Assembly: GCA_047632435.1 (NCBI GenBank)
Contig: JBLICU010000005.1
Location: 1-64,000, forward strand
DNA from: JAMZMI01 sp047632435
GTDB lineage: Bacteria; Bacteroidota; Bacteroidia; Cytophagales; Cyclobacteriaceae
DNA length: 64,000 nt
Reading direction: 5' to 3'
The notes beneath the pieces are model-generated. The model made no database searches and was not told the DNA's origin. It saw nothing but the letters and a program-made list of their open reading frames with translations. Of the stretch, positions 27,039-36,196 are shown piece by piece. The number at the start of each line of letters is the position of its first letter. Position 1 is the first letter of the stretch. The position numbers and the translations under genes are program-made.

Positions 27039-29983
27039 TATAGGCTGAAGTTTAATCCGAAAACAATTTCCTTTTGCAATGGCACTGATCGTTGGCTACT
27101 TAACTCTGGATCTAGTCCTGTCCAATCTGTTATTGTGATTAGATTTCTTAATGTCGTATAAACTCGTAATCCAGAAATACCTGTCTTACCAAGCAAGGAA
27201 TCATTAAAAGTGTAGGATAATGTAATGTCCTTGACTCTCATAAAATCTGCACTTTGATAGAATCCGACATTATAGATATTAGCTTGGGGATGATTTCTGT
27301 GAAAGGTTTTAATAGGATCTTCTTGAGTCCAATAGTCTAATACAAACCAGTTTCGCTTTACACCACCATAGACGTTTTCATCGTAAATGGTATTTCTCTT
27401 GGTTACTCCTTCTACACCATGTATGAAAACATACAATGAAAAGCCTTTATACTTTAACGTATTAGTAAGTCCCCAGGTAGTTTTTGGGTCTCGCTGACCT
27501 TGAATAGCTCGGTCATGTTCTGAAGATATTCCAAGGACTGGATTACCATCTGTATCAATTGGGTTGTCAATATCTTTTACTTTCACATCACCTGGATGAG
27601 CATTAGGTTGAGCACTCTCTGTTGCATCTTCACCCTCTTGCCAGATTCCATCAAACACCAAACTATAATTTGATCTTATAGGCTTTCCAATGAATAATCC
27701 ATTTCCGATATCGTCTTGATTTTTCCCGAATAGGGAAACAATCTCATTACGGTTGAAGGACATATTTCCTGCAATATTCCAGGTGAAATCCTTTTTATTT
27801 ATCGCAAATCCTGAGGTAGATAGCTCAATACCTTCATTCTGAACTTTACCAATATTCTGAGTGATCTCTGTAATCCCATGGACGGAAGGGATGAGTCTAT
27901 CCAGCAGCAAATCTGATGTGCTGGCTCTATAAATATCTGCTGAAAACTGAACACGATCAGAGATGAGTCCTAGATCTAAACCAAAATTGAGGGTTGCCGT
28001 TTTCTCCCAACTCAATTCATTATTAGCTAATTGATTTGGTACAAACCCCGGTGCAGTTTGACTTCCATTTAAATAAGAGCGATCGCTCAAGCGGGCTAAA
28101 TTATCATAAGGTCCCACTGCCTGATTGCCATTCTCTCCGTAAGAGATTCTGAATTTAGCTTTGCTCACGAAACTAGTAGGGAAAAAAGCTTCATCTCCTA
28201 TATTCCAACCTACTGCTACTGACGGGAAAATTCCGTACTTGTTTTCATCTCCGAAACCTGAAAACCCATCTCGTCTTACAGTCATGGTTACCATGTATTT
28301 ATCAGCATAGCCATAATTGACCCTAGCCATTTGAGATAGAAGTGTTGTTTGGGTGAAACTGCTTGATGGACTTATTCCTACTGCTAGATGATTTTGATAG
28401 TAGGTAAGTAAGTCACTTGGGAAACCTACTGCATCTACTCCGTTATCTTCTGATTTGATCTTTTGAGCACTGTAAAGCCCCGTGAATCCGATAGAGTGCT
28501 TCCCAAATGTAGCAGAGTAGTTTAAGATATTTTCTAGCAAAAAGTTTTCATCTGATTGATTGCTCACCTGTGCATCCCCTCCTGATGTAAAACCTCTAGC
28601 TGTATTCCTTCCCCAGTAGGTACCAATCTTTCTTGCACCCACTTCTATACCAGTATTAATCTTGTAGGACAACCCTTCAAGAAAAGGAAATGAATACATT
28701 AGGTAATTGGTTGTGAAAATTTTATTATTTATATCGTCATTCACCGCTAGCGTGGGTGCCAACGCGTTTTCGAAAAACTGATCCTCTGGCCAAGGGAAGA
28801 TGGTAGGGCTACCATCACTATCATATGCTGAACTCAGAGGATTGAGAAAATAAGCTCCAGCAGCTTCTCCCCCAAAGTCTGGATCTAAACCAGACCTATC
28901 AATTCTGGAAAGCTGAGTAGAAGTACCGAATTTCAGATCCTTGGTAATATCAAAACTGAGATTAACTCTCAACGATACTCGATTAAAGTTATCATTAATA
29001 GCTACACCCTGAGCATCCAGATAACCCATGGACACATAATATTTGGCATTATCAGTCGCACCAGAAACTGACAAATTATGCTCTTGCTTAACTCCTGTCT
29101 GTGTAGCGAGAGAAAGCCAATCAGTGCCTTTACCTTGGGCAAGTAGATCAAGCTCTGATGGAGTGAGCTCACCTGGCTCCCTTGTTTCTTTGAATGCGGC
29201 AAAGCCAGGTCCATCATATACGGCTGGAACATTGCCAATATCGGAGATACCAATATATCCACTATAGGTGATTTTAGGCTGACCTTTTGTGCCTTCTTTT
29301 GTTTGAATTAAAATCACACCATTAGCTCCTCTCGATCCATAAATTGCTGTTGCAGATGCGTCTTTCAAGACAGTCATATTTTTAATATCTGACGTATTGA
29401 TATCAGAAATACTACCCGCATAAGGCACGCCATCAAGAACGATTAGAGGGGAGTTGGAAGCATTGATTGAGTTCCTACCTCTAATCAAAATGCTTACATC
29501 ATTTTGCTCGGCACTAGAGGAATTAAGTGTTATGTTAACTCCAGGCAAAGCACCTTGAAGCGCTTGGCTAAAATTGGTGTTTGGCTTGGCATCTATTCTA
29601 TTCACATCAATCGATGCTACCGAACCTGTTAAATCACTTTTCTTTTGAGACCCATATCCTACAACAACAATTTCTTCAAGTGCGTGAATGTCATCTGGAA
29701 GCACAAAATTGATTAAGGATCTTCCACCCACCTTTGCTGTTTTACTTTCAAAACCTACAAAGGAGGCTATAAGGTTTGCTTCGGGATTCACCATAATTTG
29801 GTAATTTCCATTCACATCTGTTACAGTTCCATTATTTGCACCAACTTCTTGAATGGTGGCCCCAGGTAATGGCTCACCGTTTGAATCTTTAACAACTCCT
29901 GTCAATTGAATTGAAGAATTCTGTGCATTTAGGTTTGTCAATATGACGAATAAAAAAATAATTTGCGTAAGGTATCTCCTCAT
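27038..29983 (-). CDS. SusC/RagA-type TonB-dependent outer-membrane transporter
   Basis: 981 residues: signal peptide, an N-terminal carboxypeptidase-regulatory-like barrel (QLTGVVKDSNGEPLPGATI, about 25-105), the TonB box region EIVVVGYGSQKKSDLTGSV near residue 105, a plug domain (SILIRGRNSINASNSPL, TVLKDASATAIYGSRGANGVI) and a 22-strand barrel ending in the short aromatic IVFGLNFSL. It imports oligosaccharides with SusD using TonB energy. There is no STN domain, so an anti-sigma link is unlikely; control should come from the divergent hybrid sensor 340 bp away. It is the first gene of the PUL operon. Confidence 0.96.
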   Translation of the reverse strand: MRRYLTQIIFLFVILTNLNAQNSSIQLTGVVKDSNGEPLPGATIQEVGANNGTVTDVNGNYQIMVNPEANLIASFVGFESKTAKVGGRSLINFVLPDDIHALEEIVVVGYGSQKKSDLTGSVASIDVNRIDAKPNTNFSQALQGALPGVNITLNSSSAEQNDVSILIRGRNSINASNSPLIVLDGVPYAGSISDINTSDIKNMTVLKDASATAIYGSRGANGVILIQTKEGTKGQPKITYSGYIGISDIGNVPAVYDGPGFAAFKETREPGELTPSELDLLAQGKGTDWLSLATQTGVKQEHNLSVSGATDNAKYYVSMGYLDAQGVAINDNFNRVSLRVNLSFDITKDLKFGTSTQLSRIDRSGLDPDFGGEAAGAYFLNPLSSAYDSDGSPTIFPWPEDQFFENALAPTLAVNDDINNKIFTTNYLMYSFPFLEGLSYKINTGIEVGARKIGTYWGRNTARGFTSGGDAQVSNQSDENFLLENILNYSATFGKHSIGFTGLYSAQKIKSEDNGVDAVGFPSDLLTYYQNHLAVGISPSSSFTQTTLLSQMARVNYGYADKYMVTMTVRRDGFSGFGDENKYGIFPSVAVGWNIGDEAFFPTSFVSKAKFRISYGENGNQAVGPYDNLARLSDRSYLNGSQTAPGFVPNQLANNELSWEKTATLNFGLDLGLISDRVQFSADIYRASTSDLLLDRLIPSVHGITEITQNIGKVQNEGIELSTSGFAINKKDFTWNIAGNMSFNRNEIVSLFGKNQDDIGNGLFIGKPIRSNYSLVFDGIWQEGEDATESAQPNAHPGDVKVKDIDNPIDTDGNPVLGISSEHDRAIQGQRDPKTTWGLTNTLKYKGFSLYVFIHGVEGVTKRNTIYDENVYGGVKRNWFVLDYWTQEDPIKTFHRNHPQANIYNVGFYQSADFMRVKDITLSYTFNDSLLGKTGISGLRVYTTLRNLITITDWTGLDPELSSQRSVPLQKEIVFGLNFSL

Positions 29984-30323
29984 ATAGGGGTTGTTTTAAT
30001 TAAATTGATTCAGTACAAATAAATCACAAACAAAATCATGGTCAACAAAAGAGCGCCAATTACAAAAAGTCTGAATGGTAATTTCATATGGCTATGATAG
30101 CCTAATTAAATATTTCTCCTCACAGGAGCTGGATTCATTTTAACCTGACTACCGATACTTACGCATTTTCCATGTATCATTTTAACCTGCCAAATGTTTC
30201 ATCACAGCCTAAAAGCTTGAATTTGTATCCTTCAATGGTTTTGGTTACCATATTTTTGCTACTATATAATTTAATTCAAAATATATCAAAATGACGTTTC
30301 GAATTCCATGTAATATTAACTAA
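29984..30323. other. Divergent promoter region between susC and the hybrid sensor
   Basis: A 340-bp AT-rich gap holding the start signals of the PUL operon and of its regulator. A TATTTTTG at 30251-30258 on the plus strand fits the -7 consensus and lies about 65 bp before the sensor start. I find no clear TAnnTTTG on the minus strand for susC, which would suit an activator-dependent promoter. No obvious inverted repeat for the AraC-type output domain was seen. Confidence 0.45.
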
Positions 30324-33300
30324 ATGTTAAAGTCATTTCTCCATGTGATAATTCTTAACCTAGCTGTTTTAGCAGGTTCATTCGGGGCAGATCAAATACA
30401 ATTTGATCATATAATTGAACTTCCCGACAACCCTGTCTTTTGTATAACACAAGACAAAAAAGGTTTTATGTGGTTCGGAACCAAAAATGGTCTTTTGAAA
30501 TTTGATGGTCATGAATTAACCACATTTAACTCAAGTGATGACGACAGCACATCCCTCACCAATGATTGGATTTGGTCAATTTACTGTGACACCCGGTCTG
30601 AACTATGGATCGGCAGTGCGGACGGTCTTAATCTTTGGATAGACAAAGAAAATCGATTTCAAAGAATCGTACTTCCTTCATCGGAAAACGGGAAGAACAA
30701 GCCAGTTACCATAAGAAAAATATATGAAGATAAACAAGGAAATCTGTGGATCGGAACCAATCATGGCCTTTATATTAAATCCTATGATAATCCGGATTTC
30801 CATAAATGTGACTTAAGCTATGGACTGAGTCAATTAACAGATTATGATATCAAAGAAATATTCGAGGGCTCGAACAATCATTTGTATGTCGCAACACAAT
30901 TTGGTATTTCCTCAATTGTTAATAGAAAACTTTCGTATCAAACAATTCCGGCCAACCTAGTTCTTAAAATTGATAATCAAATTGAGGATACAAGATCTGT
31001 ATACTCCGACGCAATAAATGATGTTTTTTGGATCGGAACCCAGTCAGAAATGACTGGTCTTATAAAATCACAAAACCGAAGTGGTAAAAATGAGATAATT
31101 ACGTTAAAAGGATCCGTCGAAATTAATAGTATCAGAATAATCCGAAATTTTGGAGATAATACCCTTTGGTTAGGAACAATGAACGGGTTGATACAACTAG
31201 ATACTCTGACTAATACTACTGAAAAACACTTAAACCACCTTTCAATTAGAGATATTTACCAGGATATCGAAAAAGGGCTCTGGGCGGCCACATACAATGA
31301 TGGAATATATTACTATTCGCCAAATTCCAACCGATTTGAGCATATTTATGAATACGCCAAGCCATTCTCCACACAAGAACAAAACCGAAGTGAGGTGGTC
31401 ACTGATGTCGTACAATCGAAGGACAATCAAATATGGATCGGTACAGAATATGGTCTCAAAGTCTATAGGCCTGACCACAAGAATTTTCCTATTCATTTAA
31501 ATAGAACAATGCAAACAGCTATTGTCAATGATCGTGTAAAATGTCTTGAATATACGAATGATAATATGCTTTGGGTGGGGACATTTAATGGAATTAGCTG
31601 TCTCGATTTAACAAACGGAAATATAAAAAACTATGTTCCAACATCTAACCCTAAAAATCAGGGTTGGAATGAAATCCATGATCTAATAAAGATTAAGGAA
31701 GAGGTGTGGATTGGTACAAATGGTGGTGGGGTATTTTGCCTTGATAGAGATTTTCGCTTCACACAACATGCCGACCATTTTATTCGAGGAGCGAATTATG
31801 TAAACGCTATGCATTCCTTTACTGATAGTATCATTTGGATAGGCTCAAATGCCGGATTAAGTGCTATCAAACCTGATGGTAGGGAATTTAAAAAATTTGG
31901 ATCCAGCAATTATATGTTTCCAGAGGTGAACGTAATTTCCATAACACATGATAATAAAAATAATTTATGGTTGGGTACTGAAAGATCAGGACTGATTTAC
32001 TTTGATCCACAGTCTTTCGATTTTCTAAGGATCAACAAGGAGAATGGTTTACCGGATAATAACATAAAGTCGGTACAAATTGATGTATCTCAAAACCTTT
32101 GGGTCACCACACAACAAGGACTTCTAAACATTTCTCTATCGCCCAAAGAAGATCTTCAATCAACATCTTTTGAGGTTTATGATTTTTCTATCAATACAGA
32201 TTTTGGCAAACCACTATTCTTAAGTAATAGCACAACCAAAACGTCATCTGGAGAAATACTTTTTGGAACACATCATGGTATTACCTATTTTGATCCATCT
32301 CAAATATCAAGTTCCCGCAAGTACCCTAAAGTATGGATAAGGGATATCAGTATAAACCAGCAAAAAATAACCATTAACAAGGATTTATCATTGAAATATG
32401 GCAATACTGAAGAATTGCTTGTGTTGAGTCTGGAACATTACGAGTCTGTTCTATCGTTTTACTTCACGGGCATTAATTATAGTAATCAAGATGAGCTTTA
32501 TTATGCATACAACATAGATGGAATTAATGATAGATGGGAGATAATTAACAAACAGCGTCAGCTAAGCTTCAATTACCTACCACCAGGAAAGTATACATTA
32601 AGACTTAAATCAAGCAATTCAAAACAAAATTGGGGAAGTGACTACACCGCATTAGACCTCATTATAAATCCTCCTTTTTATAAGTCGCTGATTGCTTTTC
32701 TTATTTATGGGGTAACCATTTTAGCACTACTTTATATATTCTTCTATTACTCTTCCAACTGGCAAAAAATGAAAAATCGCCTTGTAATCGAAGAACTTAA
32801 TAAGAACAAAGAATATGAACTTCATCAGTTAAAATCGGAGTTTTTTATTAATATTTCTCATGAGCTCAAAGCACCATTGACGTTAATTCTTGCCCCAGTT
32901 GAGGATTTACTAGCTCAAAAAATTGAAAATACTGGAGTGCGCAACCGATTAAAAATGGTCAAACGAAACGCTGAGAGGATTTTGAAATTGGTAAATCAAA
33001 TTGTGGATGTAAGGAAAATTGAAACCTCTCGTGAGAGCTTAAATGTAGCTAAATACGACATTATAGCATTCATTCATGAGGTTTCTTCAGTGTTCAATGA
33101 ATTATCCAGAATCAAAAATATTGAATTCAATATAAGTTCTAGCAGTGAAAATATTGATCTTTGGTTCGATCGAAATAAATTAGAAACAGCCATTTCGAAT
33201 CTCCTCTCAAATGCGTTTAAATACACCAAAGAAAACGGTAAAATTGAAGTGTCTATTGTCACTCAAAAAAGGTCAAAAGGGTTAGATGAAGATGATCAGG

Positions 33301-34403
33301 TTAATATTATCATTGAAGATAATGGGAAAGGAATAGCTCAGGAAGATATCCCACATCTCTTCGACCGTTTTTATCACATTTCAAATAGAAATAAACGTCT
33401 TTCTATAGGTGATGGCATTGGGTTGGATTTGGCTAAAAAATGTATCGAAATACAAAAAGGTTCAATAAAAATTGAAAGTCTTCAGGAAAATGAAAGAACA
33501 AGTGGTCTTACTAGAATCACTATTTCCTTAAAACGAGGAAATCAACATTTTGATGATAATGACGTAACAAATGAGCCGTTACATCATTCATCAACTAAAG
33601 ACCCTGATCTCAATGACTATGCTCTCATAAACCTCATTGATGCAAAAGCTAGCGATAGCAATATTGATGACTATTCCATTTTGATTGTAGATATCAACTC
33701 TGAATCGATTCAACAAATTCGTGATATATTTTCAAATTGCAATCATATATATGACACTTCTGATGGTTTGGAAGCATGGAAATTGACTCTGGATATAATT
33801 CCTGACATTGTAATTAGTTCAGAAAGTGCCGGCACAATTGATGGAGAAGAATTATGTCATAGAATAAAAATAGATGAACGCACATGTCACATTCCTGTAA
33901 TTCTTCTATCTGAACAAAATCAATTTAATAATCAAGCTGAGTTTGTGCCTGATGAGTTTATTGCTAAACCAATTAATGCGGATTTTCTAAAGCAGAGAGT
34001 TGAATACTTTATTGATCAAAGAAACAGAATAAGACGACAATTTGAAAAGAAATCAATATTGAAACCCAATCAGATAACTTCTTATGATGAGAAAATGTTA
34101 GATAGCGTAATCAACTATATTGAGGATCACCTGTCCGACCCTAATCTATCTGTAGAGCGTATGAGCAAAGAAATTGGGATCAGCAGGGTTCATTTTTATA
34201 GAAAAATAAAATCAGTAATGAACATGTCCCCTAATGAATTCATCCGATCCTATCGAATAAGAAAAGCGGGACAATTGCTTGAACAGAAAAAACTTAATAT
34301 TTCGGATGTTCGGATGATGGTTGGTTTCAATGATGCAGATTACTTCAGATCTTGTTTTAAGAAAGAATTCGGTGTAAATCCTTCGGATTTCATGAAGGAC
34401 TAA
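30324..34403 (+). CDS. Hybrid two-component system sensor/regulator of the PUL, with degenerate receiver
   Basis: A 1359-residue one-piece sensor. A signal peptide precedes a periplasmic double beta-propeller of reg_prop repeats (recurrent 'lWiGT..GL...d' units, about residues 30-690), a Y_Y_Y domain (about 700-780), one transmembrane helix (about 788-812), HisKA with phospho-His in NISHELKAPL (about 846), HATPase with NLLSNAFKYT (about 958) and DNGKGIA, a receiver-like domain (about 1113-1230) and an AraC-type HTH (about 1255-1359). The receiver lacks its usual phosphoacceptor: the position aligned with Asp in 'PDLIISDVMMP' is Ser1166 in PDIVISSES, and the acidic pair reads IVDIN. It faces susC and should activate the operon on binding an oligosaccharide. 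Confidence 0.93.
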   Translation: MLKSFLHVIILNLAVLAGSFGADQIQFDHIIELPDNPVFCITQDKKGFMWFGTKNGLLKFDGHELTTFNSSDDDSTSLTNDWIWSIYCDTRSELWIGSADGLNLWIDKENRFQRIVLPSSENGKNKPVTIRKIYEDKQGNLWIGTNHGLYIKSYDNPDFHKCDLSYGLSQLTDYDIKEIFEGSNNHLYVATQFGISSIVNRKLSYQTIPANLVLKIDNQIEDTRSVYSDAINDVFWIGTQSEMTGLIKSQNRSGKNEIITLKGSVEINSIRIIRNFGDNTLWLGTMNGLIQLDTLTNTTEKHLNHLSIRDIYQDIEKGLWAATYNDGIYYYSPNSNRFEHIYEYAKPFSTQEQNRSEVVTDVVQSKDNQIWIGTEYGLKVYRPDHKNFPIHLNRTMQTAIVNDRVKCLEYTNDNMLWVGTFNGISCLDLTNGNIKNYVPTSNPKNQGWNEIHDLIKIKEEVWIGTNGGGVFCLDRDFRFTQHADHFIRGANYVNAMHSFTDSIIWIGSNAGLSAIKPDGREFKKFGSSNYMFPEVNVISITHDNKNNLWLGTERSGLIYFDPQSFDFLRINKENGLPDNNIKSVQIDVSQNLWVTTQQGLLNISLSPKEDLQSTSFEVYDFSINTDFGKPLFLSNSTTKTSSGEILFGTHHGITYFDPSQISSSRKYPKVWIRDISINQQKITINKDLSLKYGNTEELLVLSLEHYESVLSFYFTGINYSNQDELYYAYNIDGINDRWEIINKQRQLSFNYLPPGKYTLRLKSSNSKQNWGSDYTALDLIINPPFYKSLIAFLIYGVTILALLYIFFYYSSNWQKMKNRLVIEELNKNKEYELHQLKSEFFINISHELKAPLTLILAPVEDLLAQKIENTGVRNRLKMVKRNAERILKLVNQIVDVRKIETSRESLNVAKYDIIAFIHEVSSVFNELSRIKNIEFNISSSSENIDLWFDRNKLETAISNLLSNAFKYTKENGKIEVSIVTQKRSKGLDEDDQVNIIIEDNGKGIAQEDIPHLFDRFYHISNRNKRLSIGDGIGLDLAKKCIEIQKGSIKIESLQENERTSGLTRITISLKRGNQHFDDNDVTNEPLHHSSTKDPDLNDYALINLIDAKASDSNIDDYSILIVDINSESIQQIRDIFSNCNHIYDTSDGLEAWKLTLDIIPDIVISSESAGTIDGEELCHRIKIDERTCHIPVILLSEQNQFNNQAEFVPDEFIAKPINADFLKQRVEYFIDQRNRIRRQFEKKSILKPNQITSYDEKMLDSVINYIEDHLSDPNLSVERMSKEIGISRVHFYRKIKSVMNMSPNEFIRSYRIRKAGQLLEQKKLNISDVRMMVGFNDADYFRSCFKKEFGVNPSDFMKD

Positions 34404-34723
34404 AACAATCATATAATTCTTAGGTACACCCCTTCTTCCATTTCATATACAAAAGTCAAAAGTGGATATTTTTATCTAACCTAATATTAAAATTGTTTGT
34501 CGCGAAGACGTGCTAAGAACGTCAACCAAAATTTAGAGGTGTTTAATTACAAAATCGCAAGGAGCCTCAAAAACTTAATCATATATCTAGAGATCAAATG
34601 CCCCTTTCTTTTCAAAAATTCTGCTTAAGCCAGATAAATTTTCTTATTCTCTCATTCTAAAAAATCAACAATTCTTTCAAGCAAAAGAATGAATAAGGTG
34701 TACTCTTTTGTGTAAACCAGACA
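34404..34723. other. Intergenic gap after the hybrid sensor
   Basis: About 320 bp of AT-rich sequence without a convincing reading frame, repeat or hairpin on either strand. It separates the PUL regulator from the minus-strand tRNA pair. Confidence 0.5.
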
Positions 34724-34756
34724 TAAAAAAAGCACTTACGAATTAACGTAAGTGCT
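34724..34756 (-). terminator. Rho-independent terminator of the tRNA pair
   Basis: A perfect 10-bp stem (AGCACTTACG at 34731-34740, complement at 34747-34756) with loop AATTAA. On the minus strand it is followed by a run of six to seven T. It lies 12 bp beyond the 3' end of tRNA-Arg, so it ends a tRNA-Ser/tRNA-Arg transcript. Confidence 0.85.
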
Positions 34757-34768
34757 TGATTATCAAAG

Positions 34769-34842
34769 TGATCCGCTCGGGACTCGAACACGAAACCTAC
34801 TGCTTAGAAGGCAGTTGCTCTATCCAATTGAGCTAGCGGACC
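34769..34842 (-). tRNA. tRNA-Arg (anticodon UCU)
   Basis: 74 nt fold as a cloverleaf: acceptor GGTCCGC with GCGGATC (one G-U), D arm GCTC/GAGC, anticodon stem ACTGC/GCAGT with loop CTTCTAA (anticodon TCT, reading AGA and AGG), and T arm with loop TTCGAGT. The T stem has one T-C mismatch. CCA is not encoded. It is probably co-transcribed with tRNA-Ser 33 bp upstream. Confidence 0.93.
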
Positions 34843-34875
34843 ATCGAACTACATTTCCCTTCGGATGAAGTAGTG

Positions 34876-34962
<87 letters not shown>

Positions 34963-35227
34963 GTGTAATTAGCTGTTTTGATTTACTTTTTCAGAGCGAT
35001 CCCTGAAAAGGACTGCAAACCTAGAGAAAAACAATTATTTAACAAATAGTAATATTTACAAAAGCCTGATTTTTTAATACTAATCTTCAATTTGATCTTC
35101 TATTATCTTTAAACAAAGAATCCATCGTTCGCTAATCATACACTTTCTTTTTTGCCATTAAAAAACGTTAAATGAAACCATGGTTTATTGGGCAGTACTA
35201 CTTACTTGCTTAATTTAGCAGCCGTTT

Positions 35228-36196
35228 ATGAATTGGTCATACAGCTTAGGTACGTTTGAGGGGATTGCCATTGCCCTTTTCGCTTTTTTTTATATTCTCT
35301 ACGCCATCCGTATGATACGGATCAGCAGGAAAATTCATGCGCCGATCCACAGGACCTTAATTAAACTCATCCTTCGCACGTCCTACTTTATACTTATTGT
35401 CATTGCTTTGCTTGGCCCCTCTTTTGGTGAAACCAGTCGTGAAATCAAGTCTGTTGGAAAGGATCTCTTCGTTTGTGTGGATTTATCGCAATCCATGAAT
35501 GCTTTTGACATCCAACCGACCAGATTGGAGCGTGTTAAATTCGAACTTAAAAATATTGTAGAGGCATTTAGTTCTGATCGAATAGGGCTGATTATGTTCT
35601 CCAATGAAGCATTTATGCAATGTCCCCTGACCTATGACAACAATGCGTTAAACATTTTCATACAATCACTGAATACGGATTTGGTGCCAAATACCGGAAC
35701 AGATTTTGGCCCTCCTCTTAAAATGGCTCTTAAAAAACTACAAGACGAAGAGTCCGGACCATCAAAACAAAAATCAAAAATCATCATTCTGATCAGCGAT
35801 GGAGAAGATTTTGGTGAAGAAACAGATCAAATAGCTGAGGAGATTGAAAATTCGGGTTTGAAATTGTTCACGCTCGGTGTAGGGACGGACAAGGGCTCTA
35901 AAATCTTACTCAGTCGGGGTTATAAAAAAGACAAAAGTGGGAATGAGGTTGTGAGCAAAATCAATCCCACATCATTAAAAAAATTAGCCGCTGATACTGG
36001 TGGTAAATATTTTGAAATCAATGATAACAAAAATGACGTTGAAAGATTAATCAATACAATCAACGAAATAGAAGGAGAACTTAGAGATGCCAAAAAAGTG
36101 GACGTCAAGGCCAATAAATATTATTATTTCCTCGCTATCGCTCTTTTTCTTATGTTTTTCGATTTATTGATCAGTATTAGAATCATCAAAATATGA
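35228..36196 (+). CDS. BatB-like von Willebrand factor A membrane protein
   Basis: A 322-residue inner-membrane protein. Two N-terminal membrane segments (about 10-28 and 55-75) are followed by a VWA domain with an intact MIDAS (DLSQS at about residue 92, TGTDFG near 158, SDGED near 190) and one C-terminal membrane segment (YYFLAIALFLMFFDLL). This is the architecture of BatA/BatB in the Bacteroides aerotolerance (Bat) operon, thought to act in envelope stress. The stop overlaps the next ATG (ATGA, 36193-36196). A second VWA protein (BatA), MoxR and BatD/E are not present in this stretch, so the Bat system here is incomplete or split. Confidence 0.88.
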   Translation: MNWSYSLGTFEGIAIALFAFFYILYAIRMIRISRKIHAPIHRTLIKLILRTSYFILIVIALLGPSFGETSREIKSVGKDLFVCVDLSQSMNAFDIQPTRLERVKFELKNIVEAFSSDRIGLIMFSNEAFMQCPLTYDNNALNIFIQSLNTDLVPNTGTDFGPPLKMALKKLQDEESGPSKQKSKIIILISDGEDFGEETDQIAEEIENSGLKLFTLGVGTDKGSKILLSRGYKKDKSGNEVVSKINPTSLKKLAADTGGKYFEINDNKNDVERLINTINEIEGELRDAKKVDVKANKYYYFLAIALFLMFFDLLISIRIIKI

